The position numbers and the translations under genes were made by a program. Source: Streptacidiphilus carbonis (GTDB lineage: Bacteria > Actinomycetota > Actinomycetes > Streptomycetales > Streptomycetaceae). Taken from it: DNA of 40,716 bases. The notes under the pieces were generated by a model. The model searched no databases. It saw nothing but the letters and a program-made list of their open reading frames with translations, and was not told the DNA's origin. The stretch lies in the NCBI RefSeq assembly GCF_000787775.1, contig NZ_BBPM01000020.1, positions 1 to 40,716 on the forward strand. Reading direction: 5' to 3'. The first letter of the stretch is position 1; every line of letters begins with the position of its first letter. Of the stretch, positions 8,225 through 16,843 are shown piece after piece.

Positions 8225-8283
8225 CCGGCCGCCCCCGCTCCCTGCACACCGACGCTTCCGTACGAGAGAGAGCAGTTCTAGTA

Positions 8284-9525
8284 ATGGCTGAGGCCACCAA
8301 CACGGCCGGTGGGTCGACCACGTCGGGCTCCATCGAGGTCGGCACCGCCGGCTCCGGCGCGCAACTGGCCGGACCCGGCACCGGGCGTGACACCGTCGCC
8401 GCCGTCCAGCCCGTCGACGCCAGGCTGGACGCCGTCGACTCCTACGACGTCGCCGACTTCCCGGTGCCCACCGGGCGCGAGGAGAACTGGCGGTTCACCC
8501 CGCTGAACCGGCTGCGCGGGCTGCACGACGGCAGCGCCGAGGCGACCGACGGCGCGGTCAAGGTCGACGTCAGCGCCCCCGCCGGGGTCGTCGTCGGGGC
8601 GCTGGACCGGAGCGACCCCCGGGTCGGGAAGGCCGGCAAGCCGGTCGACCGGATCGCCGCCCAGGCGTTCAGCAGCTTCGAGAAGGCCGGTCTGGTCTCG
8701 GTCCCGCGCGACACCGTGCTGACCGAGCCGATCCGGATCACCGTGCAGGGCCAGGGCGGTACCGGGTACGGGCACCAGGTGATCGAGGTCGGCGCCTTCG
8801 CCGAGGCGCTGGTCGTCATCGAGCACACCGGCGACGCGGTGCTGGCCGCCAATGTCGAGTACCTGATCGGCGACGGCGCCAAGCTCACCGTGGTCTCGGT
8901 GCAGGACTGGGACGACACCGCCGTCCACGTCGCCCAGCACACCGCGCTGGTCGGCCGGGACGCCTCGTTCAAGTCCGTGGTGGTCACCTTCGGCGGCGAC
9001 CTGGTCCGGCTGCACCCCCGGGTGGTCTACGGCGCGACCGGCGGCGAGGCCGACCTGTACGGGCTGTACTTCGCCGACGCCGGCCAGCACCTGGAGCACC
9101 GGCTCTTCATCGACCACGACACCCCGCACTGCCGCAGCAACGTCGCCTACAAGGGCGCGCTGCAGGGCAAGGACGCGCGGGCGGTCTGGATCGGCGACGT
9201 GCTGATCCGTGCCGCCGCCGAGGGCACCGACACCTACGAGCTCAACCGCAACCTGGTGCTCACCGACGGCGCGCGGGTCGACTCGGTCCCCAACCTGGAG
9301 ATCGAGACCGGCGAGATCGTCGGCGCCGGACACGCCTCCGCCACCGGCCGCTTCGACGACGAGCAGCTGTTCTACCTGCAGTCCCGCGGCATCCCGGCCG
9401 ACGAGGCGCGCCGCCTGGTGGTCCGCGGCTTCTTCGCCGAGCTGGTCCAGCAGATCGGCCTGCCCGAGCTGCAGGAGCGGCTGATCGAGCGGATCGACGC
9501 CGAGCTGGAGGCGACGGTCGCATGA
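8284..9525 (+). CDS. sufD: Fe-S cluster assembly protein SufD
   Basis: Paralogue of SufB that completes the SufBC2D complex and is needed for iron entry. The 413-residue protein has an N-terminal helical part (about 30-110, with FPVPTGREENWRFTPL typical of SufD) and a C-terminal beta-helix ending in GHASATGRFDDEQLFYLQSRGI, where SufB has [21 protein letters not shown]. The first about 40 residues are a Gly/Ala/Thr-rich tail. ATG 8284 follows a weak purine-rich site (GAGAGAGAG); the frame is open further upstream only as a shadow of sufB. Its stop overlaps the ferredoxin start (ATGA, 9522-9525). Confidence 0.96.
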   Translation: MAEATNTAGGSTTSGSIEVGTAGSGAQLAGPGTGRDTVAAVQPVDARLDAVDSYDVADFPVPTGREENWRFTPLNRLRGLHDGSAEATDGAVKVDVSAPAGVVVGALDRSDPRVGKAGKPVDRIAAQAFSSFEKAGLVSVPRDTVLTEPIRITVQGQGGTGYGHQVIEVGAFAEALVVIEHTGDAVLAANVEYLIGDGAKLTVVSVQDWDDTAVHVAQHTALVGRDASFKSVVVTFGGDLVRLHPRVVYGATGGEADLYGLYFADAGQHLEHRLFIDHDTPHCRSNVAYKGALQGKDARAVWIGDVLIRAAAEGTDTYELNRNLVLTDGARVDSVPNLEIETGEIVGAGHASATGRFDDEQLFYLQSRGIPADEARRLVVRGFFAELVQQIGLPELQERLIERIDAELEATVA

Positions 9526-9839
9526 GCTTCGTTCGAGTCGCCGCACTCAGCGAGCTGGAGGCCGACACCCCCAAGCGGGTCACCGTCGGCGAGACCCCGG
9601 TGTCGCTGGTGCGCGCCGAGGGCGAGGTGTTCGCGATCAACGACATCTGCTCGCACGCGAACGTCTCGCTGTCCGAGGGCGAGGTGGAGGACTGCTCCAT
9701 CGAGTGCTGGCTGCACGGGTCCAGCTTCGACCTGCGCACCGGCAAGCCCAACGGACTGCCCGCGACCCGGCCCGTTCCCGTGTACCCCGTAAAGATCGAA
9801 GGGGACGATGTGCTCGTCTCCGTCACCCAGGAGTCCTGA
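9522..9839 (+). CDS. Rieske-type [2Fe-2S] ferredoxin of the suf operon
   Basis: A 105-residue soluble non-heme Rieske ferredoxin. The ligand pattern C43-S-H45 and C62-W-L-H65 (CxH-x16-CxxH) is intact, so it should bind a [2Fe-2S] cluster. It resembles bacterial ferredoxin partners of dioxygenases and nitrite reductase small subunits, but its place inside suf, coupled to sufD by ATGA, suggests it supplies electrons to, or is a client of, the assembly machinery. Such a gene is a regular member of actinobacterial suf operons. Confidence 0.93.
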   Translation: MSFVRVAALSELEADTPKRVTVGETPVSLVRAEGEVFAINDICSHANVSLSEGEVEDCSIECWLHGSSFDLRTGKPNGLPATRPVPVYPVKIEGDDVLVSVTQES

Positions 9840-9844
9840 GCCTC

Positions 9845-10609
9845 ATGGCAACCCTTGAAATCACCGACCTGCACGTCACCGTCGAGACCGAGAACGGCCC
9901 CCGCGAGATCCTCAGCGGCGTGGACCTGACGGTGAAGCAGGGCGAGACCCACGCCATCATGGGCCCCAACGGCTCCGGCAAGACCACCCTCGCCTACTCC
10001 ATCGCCGGCCACCCCAAGTACACCGTCACCGGTGGCACGGTCACCCTGGACGGCGAGGACGTGCTGGCCATGTCCGTGGACGAGCGCGCCCGCGCCGGCC
10101 TCTTCCTGGCCATGCAGTACCCGGTGGAGATCCCCGGCGTCTCGATCTCCAACTTCCTGCGCACCTCCGCCACCGCGGTCCGCGGCGAGGCCCCCAAGCT
10201 CCGCACCTGGGTCAAGGAGGTCAAGGAGGCCATGTCCGGCCTGCAGATGGACCCCTCCTTCGCCGAGCGCAACGTCAACGAGGGCTTCTCCGGCGGCGAG
10301 AAGAAGCGCCACGAGATCCTGCAGATGGAGCTGCTCAAGCCCAAGATCGCGATCCTCGACGAGACCGACTCGGGCCTGGACGTCGACGCGCTGCGGGTGG
10401 TCTCCGAGGGCGTCAACCGGGTCCGCGGCACCGGCGAGGTCGGCACCCTGCTGATCACCCACTACACGCGCATCCTGCGCTACATCAAGCCCGACTACGT
10501 GCACGTCTTCGCGGCGGGCAAGATCGTCAAGTCGGGCGGCCCGGAGCTCGCCGACGAGCTCGAGAACGAGGGCTACGAGAAGTACGTGAAGGGCGGCGCT
10601 GCAGCGTGA
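9845..10609 (+). CDS. sufC: Fe-S cluster assembly ATPase SufC
   Basis: Cytosolic ABC-type ATPase that drives conformational change in SufBC2D. 254 residues, usual length. Walker A GPNGSGKTT (40-48), signature FSGGEKKRHEI, and the SufC-specific Walker B ILDETDSGLDVD followed by the switch His in LLITHYTRIL are complete. ATG 9845 has AGGAG at 9830-9834; the frame is open upstream only as a shadow of the ferredoxin gene. The stop overlaps sufS (GTGA, 10606-10609). Confidence 0.98.
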   Translation: MATLEITDLHVTVETENGPREILSGVDLTVKQGETHAIMGPNGSGKTTLAYSIAGHPKYTVTGGTVTLDGEDVLAMSVDERARAGLFLAMQYPVEIPGVSISNFLRTSATAVRGEAPKLRTWVKEVKEAMSGLQMDPSFAERNVNEGFSGGEKKRHEILQMELLKPKIAILDETDSGLDVDALRVVSEGVNRVRGTGEVGTLLITHYTRILRYIKPDYVHVFAAGKIVKSGGPELADELENEGYEKYVKGGAAA

Positions 10610-11883
10610 TCCACACCCCTCGTCCCGGCGCCGGCACGGCGTCCGCGCTCGACACCGACGCGATCCGCAAGGACTTCCCGATCCTGCAGCGGGTGCTGCA
10701 CGACGGCAAGCCCCTGGTCTACCTGGACAGCGCGGCGACCTCGCAGAAGCCCCGCCAGGTGCTCGACGCGATGAACGCCTACTACGAGCAGCACAACGCC
10801 AATGTGCACCGCGGCGTGCACACGCTGGCGGAGGAGGCCACGGCGCTGTACGAGGGCGCCCGTGACAAGGTCGCGTCCTTCATCAACGCGCCGAGCCGGG
10901 ACGAGGTGATCTTCACCAAGAACGCCTCGGAGTCGCTCAACCTGGTCGCCAACATGCTGGGCTGGGCCGACGAGCCGTACCGGGTGGACGCCGACGCCGA
11001 GATCGTCATCACGGAGATGGAGCACCACTCCAACATCGTGCCGTGGCAGCTGCTGTCGCAGCGCACCGGCGCCAAGCTGAAGTGGTTCGGGCTGACCGAC
11101 GACGGCCGGCTGGACCTCTCCAACATCGACGAGATCATCACCGAGAAGACCAAGGTCGTCTCGTTCGTGCTGGTCTCCAACATCCTGGGCACGGTCAACC
11201 CGGCCGAGGCCATCGTCCGGCGCGCGCAGGACGTCGGCGCGCTGGTCGTGGTGGACGCCTCGCAGGCCGCCCCGCACATGCCGCTGGACGTGCAGGCGCT
11301 GGAGGCCGACTTCGTCGCCTTCACCGGGCACAAGATGCTGGCGCCGACCGGCATCGGCGTGCTCTGGGGCCGCCAGGAGCTGCTGGAGGACCTGCCGCCG
11401 TTCCTGGGCGGCGGCGAGATGATCGAGACCGTGTCGATGAGCTCGTCCACCTACGCCCCGGCGCCGCACAAGTTCGAGGCCGGCACCCCGCCGATCTCCC
11501 AGGCCATCGGCCTGGGCGCGGCGATCGACTACCTCACCGCGATCGGCATGGAGAACATCGCCGCGCACGAGAAGGAGATCGTCGAGTACGCGGTGCGCCG
11601 GCTGCAGGAGGTCCCCGACCTGAAGATCATCGGCCCGGTCACGGCCGAGGACCGGGGCGCGGCGATCTCCTTCACCCTGGGTGACATCCACCCGCACGAC
11701 GTCGGCCAGGTACTGGACGAGCAGGGCATCGCGGTCCGGGTCGGCCACCACTGCGCCCGGCCGGTCTGCCTGCGCTACGGAATTCCTGCGACCACGCGGG
11801 CGTCGTTCTATCTGTACTCCACCGAGGCGGAGGTGGACGCCCTGATCGAAGGGCTGCACACGGTCCGCGCCTTCTTCGGCTGA
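10606..11883 (+). CDS. sufS: Cysteine desulfurase SufS
   Basis: Group II PLP enzyme that takes sulfur from L-cysteine as an active-site persulfide and passes it to SufU. 425 residues. PLP lysine K243 in TGHKMLAPTG, PLP-stacking region TEMEHHSN (137-143), Asp in VVVDASQ (216-220), and catalytic C383 in RVGHHCARPVC with the short loop of group II enzymes. GTG 10606 overlaps the sufC stop; the first about 18 residues are a variable tail. Confidence 0.98.
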   Translation: MIHTPRPGAGTASALDTDAIRKDFPILQRVLHDGKPLVYLDSAATSQKPRQVLDAMNAYYEQHNANVHRGVHTLAEEATALYEGARDKVASFINAPSRDEVIFTKNASESLNLVANMLGWADEPYRVDADAEIVITEMEHHSNIVPWQLLSQRTGAKLKWFGLTDDGRLDLSNIDEIITEKTKVVSFVLVSNILGTVNPAEAIVRRAQDVGALVVVDASQAAPHMPLDVQALEADFVAFTGHKMLAPTGIGVLWGRQELLEDLPPFLGGGEMIETVSMSSSTYAPAPHKFEAGTPPISQAIGLGAAIDYLTAIGMENIAAHEKEIVEYAVRRLQEVPDLKIIGPVTAEDRGAAISFTLGDIHPHDVGQVLDEQGIAVRVGHHCARPVCLRYGIPATTRASFYLYSTEAEVDALIEGLHTVRAFFG

Positions 11884-11902
11884 GAGAGGAGATGACGACG
11901 CG

Positions 11903-12358
11903 ATGAAGATGGACTCGATGTACCAGGAGATCATCCTGGACCACTACAAGCACCCCCACGGCAAGGGCCTGCGGGACGGCGACGCCGAGGTGCACCACGT
12001 CAACCCCACCTGCGGTGACGAGATCACCCTGCGAGTGCGGCTGGACGGCAGCACCGTGGCCGACATCTCGTACGACTCGCAGGGCTGCTCGATCAGCCAG
12101 GCGAGCGCGTCCGTGCTGAACGACCTGCTGGTCGGCAAGCAGGTCGGGGAGGCGCAGCAGGTCCAGGAGGCGTTCCTGGAACTGATGCAGAGCAAGGGCC
12201 AGTCCGAGGGCGACGAGGAGCTGCTGGAGGACGCCATCGCGTTCGCCGGTGTCTCCAAGTACCCGGCGCGGGTGAAGTGCGCCCTGCTCAGTTGGATGGC
12301 CTGGAAGGACGCCACCGCGCAGGCGCTGGCCGAGGCACCTGTCAAGGAGAGCGCATGA
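11903..12358 (+). CDS. sufU: Zinc-dependent sulfurtransferase SufU
   Basis: IscU-like protein of Gram-positives that accepts persulfide sulfur from SufS rather than acting as a classical scaffold. The zinc ligands C37 (NPTCGD), D39, C62 (GCSIS) and C126 (RVKCALL) are all present, and the insertion between the second and third Cys typical of SufU, absent in IscU, is visible (about 80-115). 151 residues. ATG 11903 follows GAGAGGAG at 11884-11891 with an 11-base spacer. The stop overlaps sufT (ATGA, 12355-12358). Confidence 0.96.
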   Translation: MKMDSMYQEIILDHYKHPHGKGLRDGDAEVHHVNPTCGDEITLRVRLDGSTVADISYDSQGCSISQASASVLNDLLVGKQVGEAQQVQEAFLELMQSKGQSEGDEELLEDAIAFAGVSKYPARVKCALLSWMAWKDATAQALAEAPVKESA

Positions 12359-12735
12359 GCGAGACCGAAGCACCGCAGGCCGAGGCGGCCGAGGCAGAGA
12401 GCACCTTCGTCGGCACCACGGCGGGCACCGTCGCCGTGGACGACCTGATGGAGGCGCTGCTGGACGTCGTCGACCCCGAACTGGGCATCGACGTGGTCAA
12501 CCTGGGCCTGATCTACGGCGTCCACATCGACGAGGGCGACGTCGCCACCATCGACATGACGCTGACCTCGGCGGCCTGCCCGCTGACCGACGTCATCGAG
12601 GACCAGGCCCGCACCGCCACCGACGGCCTGGTCCAGGATCTGCGGATCAACTGGGTCTGGATGCCGCCGTGGGGCCCGGACAAGATCACCGACGACGGCC
12701 GCGACCAGCTGCGCGCGCTGGGCTTCAACGTCTGA
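12355..12735 (+). CDS. sufT: SufT-like MIP18/DUF59 Fe-S maturation factor
   Basis: A 126-residue protein of the MIP18 (DUF59) family, which helps load Fe-S clusters onto client proteins. After an acidic Ala/Glu tail (1-24) the domain starts at VDDLMEALLDVVDPELGIDVVNLGLIY; the hyper-reactive C75 lies in TSAACPLTDVIEDQ, and the family ending MPPWGPDKITDDGRDQLRALGF is complete. Last gene of the operon; a stem-loop plus TTTT follows at 12763-12812. Confidence 0.94.
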   Translation: MSETEAPQAEAAEAESTFVGTTAGTVAVDDLMEALLDVVDPELGIDVVNLGLIYGVHIDEGDVATIDMTLTSAACPLTDVIEDQARTATDGLVQDLRINWVWMPPWGPDKITDDGRDQLRALGFNV

Positions 12736-12762
12736 GGCATTGTCAGGCATGGTGACGTACGA

Positions 12763-12812
12763 CCGCCGCCCGGTTCACCTCTTTGGGGGAAGGAACCGGG
12801 CGGCGGCCTTTT
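12763..12812 (+). terminator. Rho-independent terminator of the suf operon
   Basis: A 14-bp GC-rich stem (12763-12776 with 12793-12806), 16-base loop, followed after CC by TTTT (12809-12812). It lies 27 bp past the sufT stop. Confidence 0.85.
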
Positions 12813-12838
12813 GTCCGGCCGGAGCCCGCCGCTGCGGA

Positions 12839-12844
12839 TAGGGT
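12839..12844 (+). promoter_or_regulatory. -10-like TAGGGT before the 12906 gene
   Basis: TAGGGT matches the housekeeping -10 pattern of Streptomyces (TAnnnT) and falls 61 bp before ATG 12906, just after the suf terminator. A matching -35 at the right distance is not clear. Confidence 0.35.
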
Positions 12845-12905
12845 CAGCAATGCAGGCGGACCAGGTCCGCCGCACCCTCAACCAGGCGAGAGCGAGCGTC
12901 CGATC

Positions 12906-14558
12906 ATGGCAGGTCCGAGCCGTAAGAAGAAGGGTGGGCCGGCGGAGTTCCCGCTCCCGGCCGACCTGGATCTGAACACGCTCTACGGCGCGTCCGGGAA
13001 CGGGGACGGAGTCGAGTCGGAGGACTACGACGAGGCGGACGAGGAGCTGATCATCGTCCCCCCGGTGCGGCTGCTGCCGCGCGAGGAGCTGGCCGCCGAG
13101 GCGCTCCGGGTGCCGCTGTTCGAGCAGGCCATCCGGCTGGCCGGCTGGGTCGGCTCCGGACGTCCGGTGGACGAGTTCGGCGAGCTGGGCCGGGAGCAGG
13201 AGGAGCTGGCCGCGGCCGACCTGGCGCTCGGCGAGGGGGACGAGGGCGCGCTCGCGGTGGCCCGGGCCTGGACCCTGGCGATGGACCTCTCCCTGGTCGA
13301 GCTGGGCGAGCCGGACACCGACGGCGGCGACACCGCCCGTCCCACCGCCGCGCTGACGGCGCTCACCGGCGACGACCCCGAGGCCGTGCTGGAGGCCTGG
13401 CAGCTGGCTGCCACCACCATCGCCGACGTGGTCGTCGAGGCGGACCTGGACCCCAATGAGCTGGCGGCGCTGGAGGAGGCGGCCGAGGGCAAGGACGAGG
13501 AGGAGTCCGAGGCCATGTACGAGCGCCTGGAAGCGGCGCGCGAACAGGCATCCGGGCTGCTTGACGACGCCCTGCAGGTGCTCTACGAAGCCCGCGCCTT
13601 CGCCGACACCGAGACGGAGCAGACCGTCCCGCTGGGCGTGCTGGCCGCGCTGCTGGTGGTGCCGGACGGTGAGGAGCCCACCGAGGAGATGCTCGGCGAC
13701 ATCACCGCGGTGATGGTCGCGCTGGACCCGATGCTGCAGGACCTCGCCGACATCGGCGTGCTCGACTACCGGCCGATCGACCCGACCCTCTTCGAGGAGT
13801 CCGAGGGGGAGGATCAGGAGGACGCCCCCTCGCTGCCCGCCTTCGATCCGGACGGCGAGGTGGACGACGCCGAGGCGGCCCGGTTCGGCCTGGCAAGGCT
13901 CACCGCGCTGGGCGTGCACCAGGTCCGGCAGTGGCTGCTGGAGGAGGGCTACGAGGCGCCGCTCATCGGCGACCTGGCCCGGGGCACCGCGGCCGAACTG
14001 CTGGAGGGGATCTGCGCGGCGGTGAACGTGCTGCCGGAGGAGGAGATCACCGAGTGGCTGACCGACCGCGATCCGGCGCCGGCCGCGGCCGAGCTGCTCA
14101 CGGCCGCCCGCGGCAACGACCTGACCGGCCCGATGCGCCGGCTGCTCTGCGCGTCGGCGCTGAGCCGACTGGACGACACGGCCGAGCCGTCGTTGCGCGG
14201 GGTGCTGGACGACCCCGAGCTGGCCGGGCTGGCCACCACCTGGTTGGCGGAGAGGGGCGTCGGGGACTTCGAGCTCCCCGGCCGGCCGGTGATGCTGTGG
14301 ACGATGGTGGACACCCTGGCCGCCCAGCTGATCGAGGCGGGTCCGGGGGAGAGCGGCTTCACCGAGTTCGTGGCGAAGCTCTCGGCCGAGGAGCGGCCGG
14401 CCGAGCTCTTCGCGGAGCTGTGGCGGATCGAGCACCCCTACACCATGGCCGTGCTGGAGGCGGTCGGTGAGCGGCACCCGGACAAGGCCACCGCCAAGGA
14501 GGCCCGCAAGGCCGCCTACAAGGCCCGGTCGCGGATGGGCTCCGAGCGGCAGCAGTGA
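12906..14558 (+). CDS. Large acidic cytosolic protein of unknown function
   Basis: 550 residues, not a family I can name. No signal peptide or membrane segment. It starts with a basic tail (AGPSRKKKGG), then a strongly acidic linker (about 32-48, EDYDEADEE), and continues as an almost entirely alpha-helical Ala/Leu/Glu-rich protein with acidic loops at about 185-205 and 295-315. The C-terminal part (about 320-520) looks like helical repeats and ends in a basic tail (KARKAAYKARSRMGSERQQ pattern). ATG 12906 was chosen over an upstream frame because the sequence before it runs through the suf terminator. The ribosome site is weak. It converges on the 14574 gene with a 15-bp gap. Confidence 0.85.
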   Translation: MAGPSRKKKGGPAEFPLPADLDLNTLYGASGNGDGVESEDYDEADEELIIVPPVRLLPREELAAEALRVPLFEQAIRLAGWVGSGRPVDEFGELGREQEELAAADLALGEGDEGALAVARAWTLAMDLSLVELGEPDTDGGDTARPTAALTALTGDDPEAVLEAWQLAATTIADVVVEADLDPNELAALEEAAEGKDEEESEAMYERLEAAREQASGLLDDALQVLYEARAFADTETEQTVPLGVLAALLVVPDGEEPTEEMLGDITAVMVALDPMLQDLADIGVLDYRPIDPTLFEESEGEDQEDAPSLPAFDPDGEVDDAEAARFGLARLTALGVHQVRQWLLEEGYEAPLIGDLARGTAAELLEGICAAVNVLPEEEITEWLTDRDPAPAAAELLTAARGNDLTGPMRRLLCASALSRLDDTAEPSLRGVLDDPELAGLATTWLAERGVGDFELPGRPVMLWTMVDTLAAQLIEAGPGESGFTEFVAKLSAEERPAELFAELWRIEHPYTMAVLEAVGERHPDKATAKEARKAAYKARSRMGSERQQ

Positions 14559-14573
14559 CCCGGGCCGAGTGCG

Positions 14574-15491
14574 TCACGGCGTGGCCGGCGCCACGACCGT
14601 GACGGTGAAGGGGGTCGGGTGGTCGCCGCCGCAGTCCCAGTGGTTGCTGATGGTGCTCATCCCGCCGGCGAGCACGGTGCCGGGCCGCACCGAGGAGTCG
14701 ACCGTCAGGGTGGGGTAGCGGAAGTTGTCCCTCCAGGTCAGCGGTGAGCCCGGCTCCGAGCAGGTCATCATCCGGCCGGCGCCGTCGACGGTGCACCGGT
14801 ACGGGGCGTCGCCGGTCCAGCGGGTGTGTCCGGGGGCGGTCAGGGTCATCACCGTCGGGTTGTCGTCGTAGGCGATAGAGGGCCCGGCATTGTGCTCGGA
14901 GACCAGGAAACTGACGGTCTGTCCGGGTGACGCCTCGACGGTCTGCGGCATCAGCACGCTCAGTTTCACCACCGGGTCCCCGGTCACCACGTCGTAGAGC
15001 ACCGTGTCGTGGTCGTTCCCGGTGAACGAGGTGACATCGCAGTGCATCACACTGTTCGGCGCGTCCTCGCCGTGCACGCTCAGGGTGAGCACCGTGGTGG
15101 CCTCGGCGCCGGGGGCGAGCCCGGCCGGGACGGTGTACGAGCCGCCGGTCCCGAAGAAGGTGAAGCCGATCCCGGGCGGCCCGCTCACCTCATTGGGCGA
15201 GGGCAGGTGCACCACGACCAGGGTCGGGTCGGCGGTCGGCCGGTCGCCGGTGTTGGTGACATGGACCGTCATGGTCGGCCGGCTGCCGGGCGGCATCGGG
15301 TCGGTGGACCAGTCCAGGGCGATCCGCACCGGCCCGGTCGCGCTCGGCGCCGCCGGGGGAGCGCACAGGTCCGGGCGCGGATTCGCACGGGTCAGCGCCG
15401 AGGCGGGGACGGTCAGCGGCAGCACGGCCGCGGCCAGCGAGGTCAGAGCGGTCAGCAGGACGGCGGAGACCCGCCGCGGTGGAAATGTCAC
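14574..15491 (-). CDS. Secreted protein of unknown function with Ig-like repeats
   Basis: 305 residues with a clear Sec signal peptide (RRVSAVLLTALTSLAAAVLPL, cleavage near ASALT, about 35). The mature part is beta-rich and shows two units resembling the DUF11/CARDB-type extracellular beta-sandwich: MTVHVTNTGDRPTADPTLVVV and a second with VSFLVSEHNAGPSIAYDDNP. Four or five Cys may form disulfides. No catalytic motif and no membrane or sortase anchor is seen, so it is probably released. GTG 15491 has an excellent AAGGAG site seven bases upstream; the longer frame to 15722 is Arg/Pro-rich shadow. Function unknown, perhaps adhesion or cell wall. Confidence 0.82.
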   Translation of the reverse strand: MTFPPRRVSAVLLTALTSLAAAVLPLTVPASALTRANPRPDLCAPPAAPSATGPVRIALDWSTDPMPPGSRPTMTVHVTNTGDRPTADPTLVVVHLPSPNEVSGPPGIGFTFFGTGGSYTVPAGLAPGAEATTVLTLSVHGEDAPNSVMHCDVTSFTGNDHDTVLYDVVTGDPVVKLSVLMPQTVEASPGQTVSFLVSEHNAGPSIAYDDNPTVMTLTAPGHTRWTGDAPYRCTVDGAGRMMTCSEPGSPLTWRDNFRYPTLTVDSSVRPGTVLAGGMSTISNHWDCGGDHPTPFTVTVVAPATP

Positions 15492-15506
15492 TTCGCTTCT
15501 CCTTGT

Positions 15507-15538
15507 GTGACCGCCGGGGAATCGCGGTACGCGGTCAC
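15507..15538. promoter_or_regulatory. Inverted repeat between two divergent genes
   Basis: Perfect 8-bp arms GTGACCGC (15507-15514) and GCGGTCAC (15531-15538) lie 16 bp upstream of the secreted protein's GTG and in the intergenic region with the 15676 gene. It could be an operator or leader hairpin. Confidence 0.35.
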
Positions 15539-15629
15539 CATCCGCACGGACCCGGCCCCGCGCCAGTCGGCTACGCCGGACGGAGTACCGGAGCCGGTCA
15601 ACCCGCTGCCCCGGAGGCGCACCGCTCCG

Positions 15630-15635
15630 TAGGCT
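15630..15635 (+). promoter_or_regulatory. -10 box TAGGCT of the 15676 gene
   Basis: TAGGCT matches the Streptomyces -10 consensus and stands 41 bp before GTG 15676, leaving room for a leader with the GAAGGGGGA ribosome site. No good -35 seen. Confidence 0.45.
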
Positions 15636-15675
15636 GGTGGTCGGCGACCGCGGCTGTGCCGAAGGGGGATTCTGC

Positions 15676-16821
15676 GTGCAGTACAGGGGTGGCGGCTCCG
15701 GCTCCGAGGGGCCTCGTGACATCGTCCGTGAGTTGGCCGAGGCGGATCTGCAGTCCCTCGGGCACCGTACCTTCCGGGTCTACGGCCCGATCGCGCCGCT
15801 GCTCGGCTCGCCCGCGCTGACGTCCTGGGAGCAGCACAACGGCAAGCTCGCCGTCGTCGTACTCTGCCACGGCTCGCTGTTCGAACCGGACGGTCCTTAT
15901 GTCGAGGTCCGGACCCAGGTGGAGGGTCCTGGGCCGTGGCAGTACCCGCTGGAGGAACTGGTCGAGGACGAGCGGGAACGGCTGTACGAGCACGCCGGGA
16001 TCGACGAGGCTGCGGGGACGGATCCCGCAGAGGAGTCCGAGCCCTGGTTCACCGTGGACGGCATCCCGGTACGGGCCCGGCTGCGGGTCGAGGGGAAGCT
16101 GTGGGCGGCCAGGTTCGCCGTCGGCGGCCCCGACAGCCCGCTGCGGGGGCGCGGCGGCGATCCGGTGGTGCTGACGGTGACGGCGCGCGGCGTGGCCCCC
16201 GAGCGGGTCGCCCTGCGTACGGTCGAGGAGTTGCAGCCTTACGCGGCGGGGCGGCAACTGCTGCTGCAGTCCCTTCGCGAGCGGCGAGGCACACCCAAGC
16301 CCCATGTCAGTGAGCGCGAACTGCCCCAGGTCCAGGGGCTGGAGGCGCACCGCCGACTGATCGACCACTCGGTGCAGGAGTCGCTGCGGATCGAGGCGTC
16401 GCTGGAGTCGGGGCACAAGCCCCGGTTGTCGAGGACGCCGGACGACCGGGCCGAGCTGTGGGAGAGCGCGGTTCGCCAGCAGATGCGGCTGGCGGGGGAG
16501 GACCGGATGGAGGCCAACGAGGCGGTGACGGCCCTGGTCAACCAGATGGCGAAGCTGGCCCAGCGGGCCGACTGGTTCCCCGGCACGGAGGACGCACGGG
16601 CCGCGGTGGAGGAGAGCATCCGCTACACCGTCTTCGACAGCGACGTCCCCAGCATCGGTGCCCAGCGGGCCTGGCAGGCCGAGTGGGGCTGGAACTCCTC
16701 CCTGAGCGCGGCGACGAACGGCGAGCGCAGGCGCAGGCTGGAGGAGCACCTCGCTGCCGACGCGGCCTGGTTGGAGCAGTGGCAGACCTGGCTCATGGAG
16801 CGTTCCGAGTCCGGGAACTGA
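15676..16821 (+). CDS. Conserved actinobacterial protein of unknown function
   Basis: 381 residues, soluble, no recognised family. The N-terminal half (1-200) is mixed alpha/beta with Trp/Pro/Glu-rich stretches (PWQYPLEELVEDERERLYEHAG; GIPVRARLRVEGKLWAARFAV); the C-terminal half is helical with basic and acidic faces (RERRGTPKPHVSERELPQVQGLEA, then MRLAGEDRMEANEAVTALVNQMAKL) and may be a coiled coil or a helical bundle, ending with several Trp (AWQAEWGWN, WLEQWQTWLME). GTG 15676 has a strong ribosome site with a 6-base spacer. It converges on the PucR regulator with a 22-bp gap. Confidence 0.8.
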   Translation: MQYRGGGSGSEGPRDIVRELAEADLQSLGHRTFRVYGPIAPLLGSPALTSWEQHNGKLAVVVLCHGSLFEPDGPYVEVRTQVEGPGPWQYPLEELVEDERERLYEHAGIDEAAGTDPAEESEPWFTVDGIPVRARLRVEGKLWAARFAVGGPDSPLRGRGGDPVVLTVTARGVAPERVALRTVEELQPYAAGRQLLLQSLRERRGTPKPHVSERELPQVQGLEAHRRLIDHSVQESLRIEASLESGHKPRLSRTPDDRAELWESAVRQQMRLAGEDRMEANEAVTALVNQMAKLAQRADWFPGTEDARAAVEESIRYTVFDSDVPSIGAQRAWQAEWGWNSSLSAATNGERRRRLEEHLAADAAWLEQWQTWLMERSESGN

Positions 16822-16843
16822 TCGGTCCTCAGTTGGTGAAACG

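Noticed and set aside
6958-9525. Apparent SufB/SufD fusion frame
   Set aside because: Before 8284 the frame is only out-of-phase sufB; sufD starts at ATG 8284.
11892-11906. Tiny upstream reading frame ending on the sufU start
   Set aside because: Its ATG directly touches the ribosome site with no spacer, so it is unlikely to be translated.
12513-14477. Long minus-strand frame over sufT and the 550-residue gene
   Set aside because: Shadow of the plus-strand genes; runs through the suf terminator.
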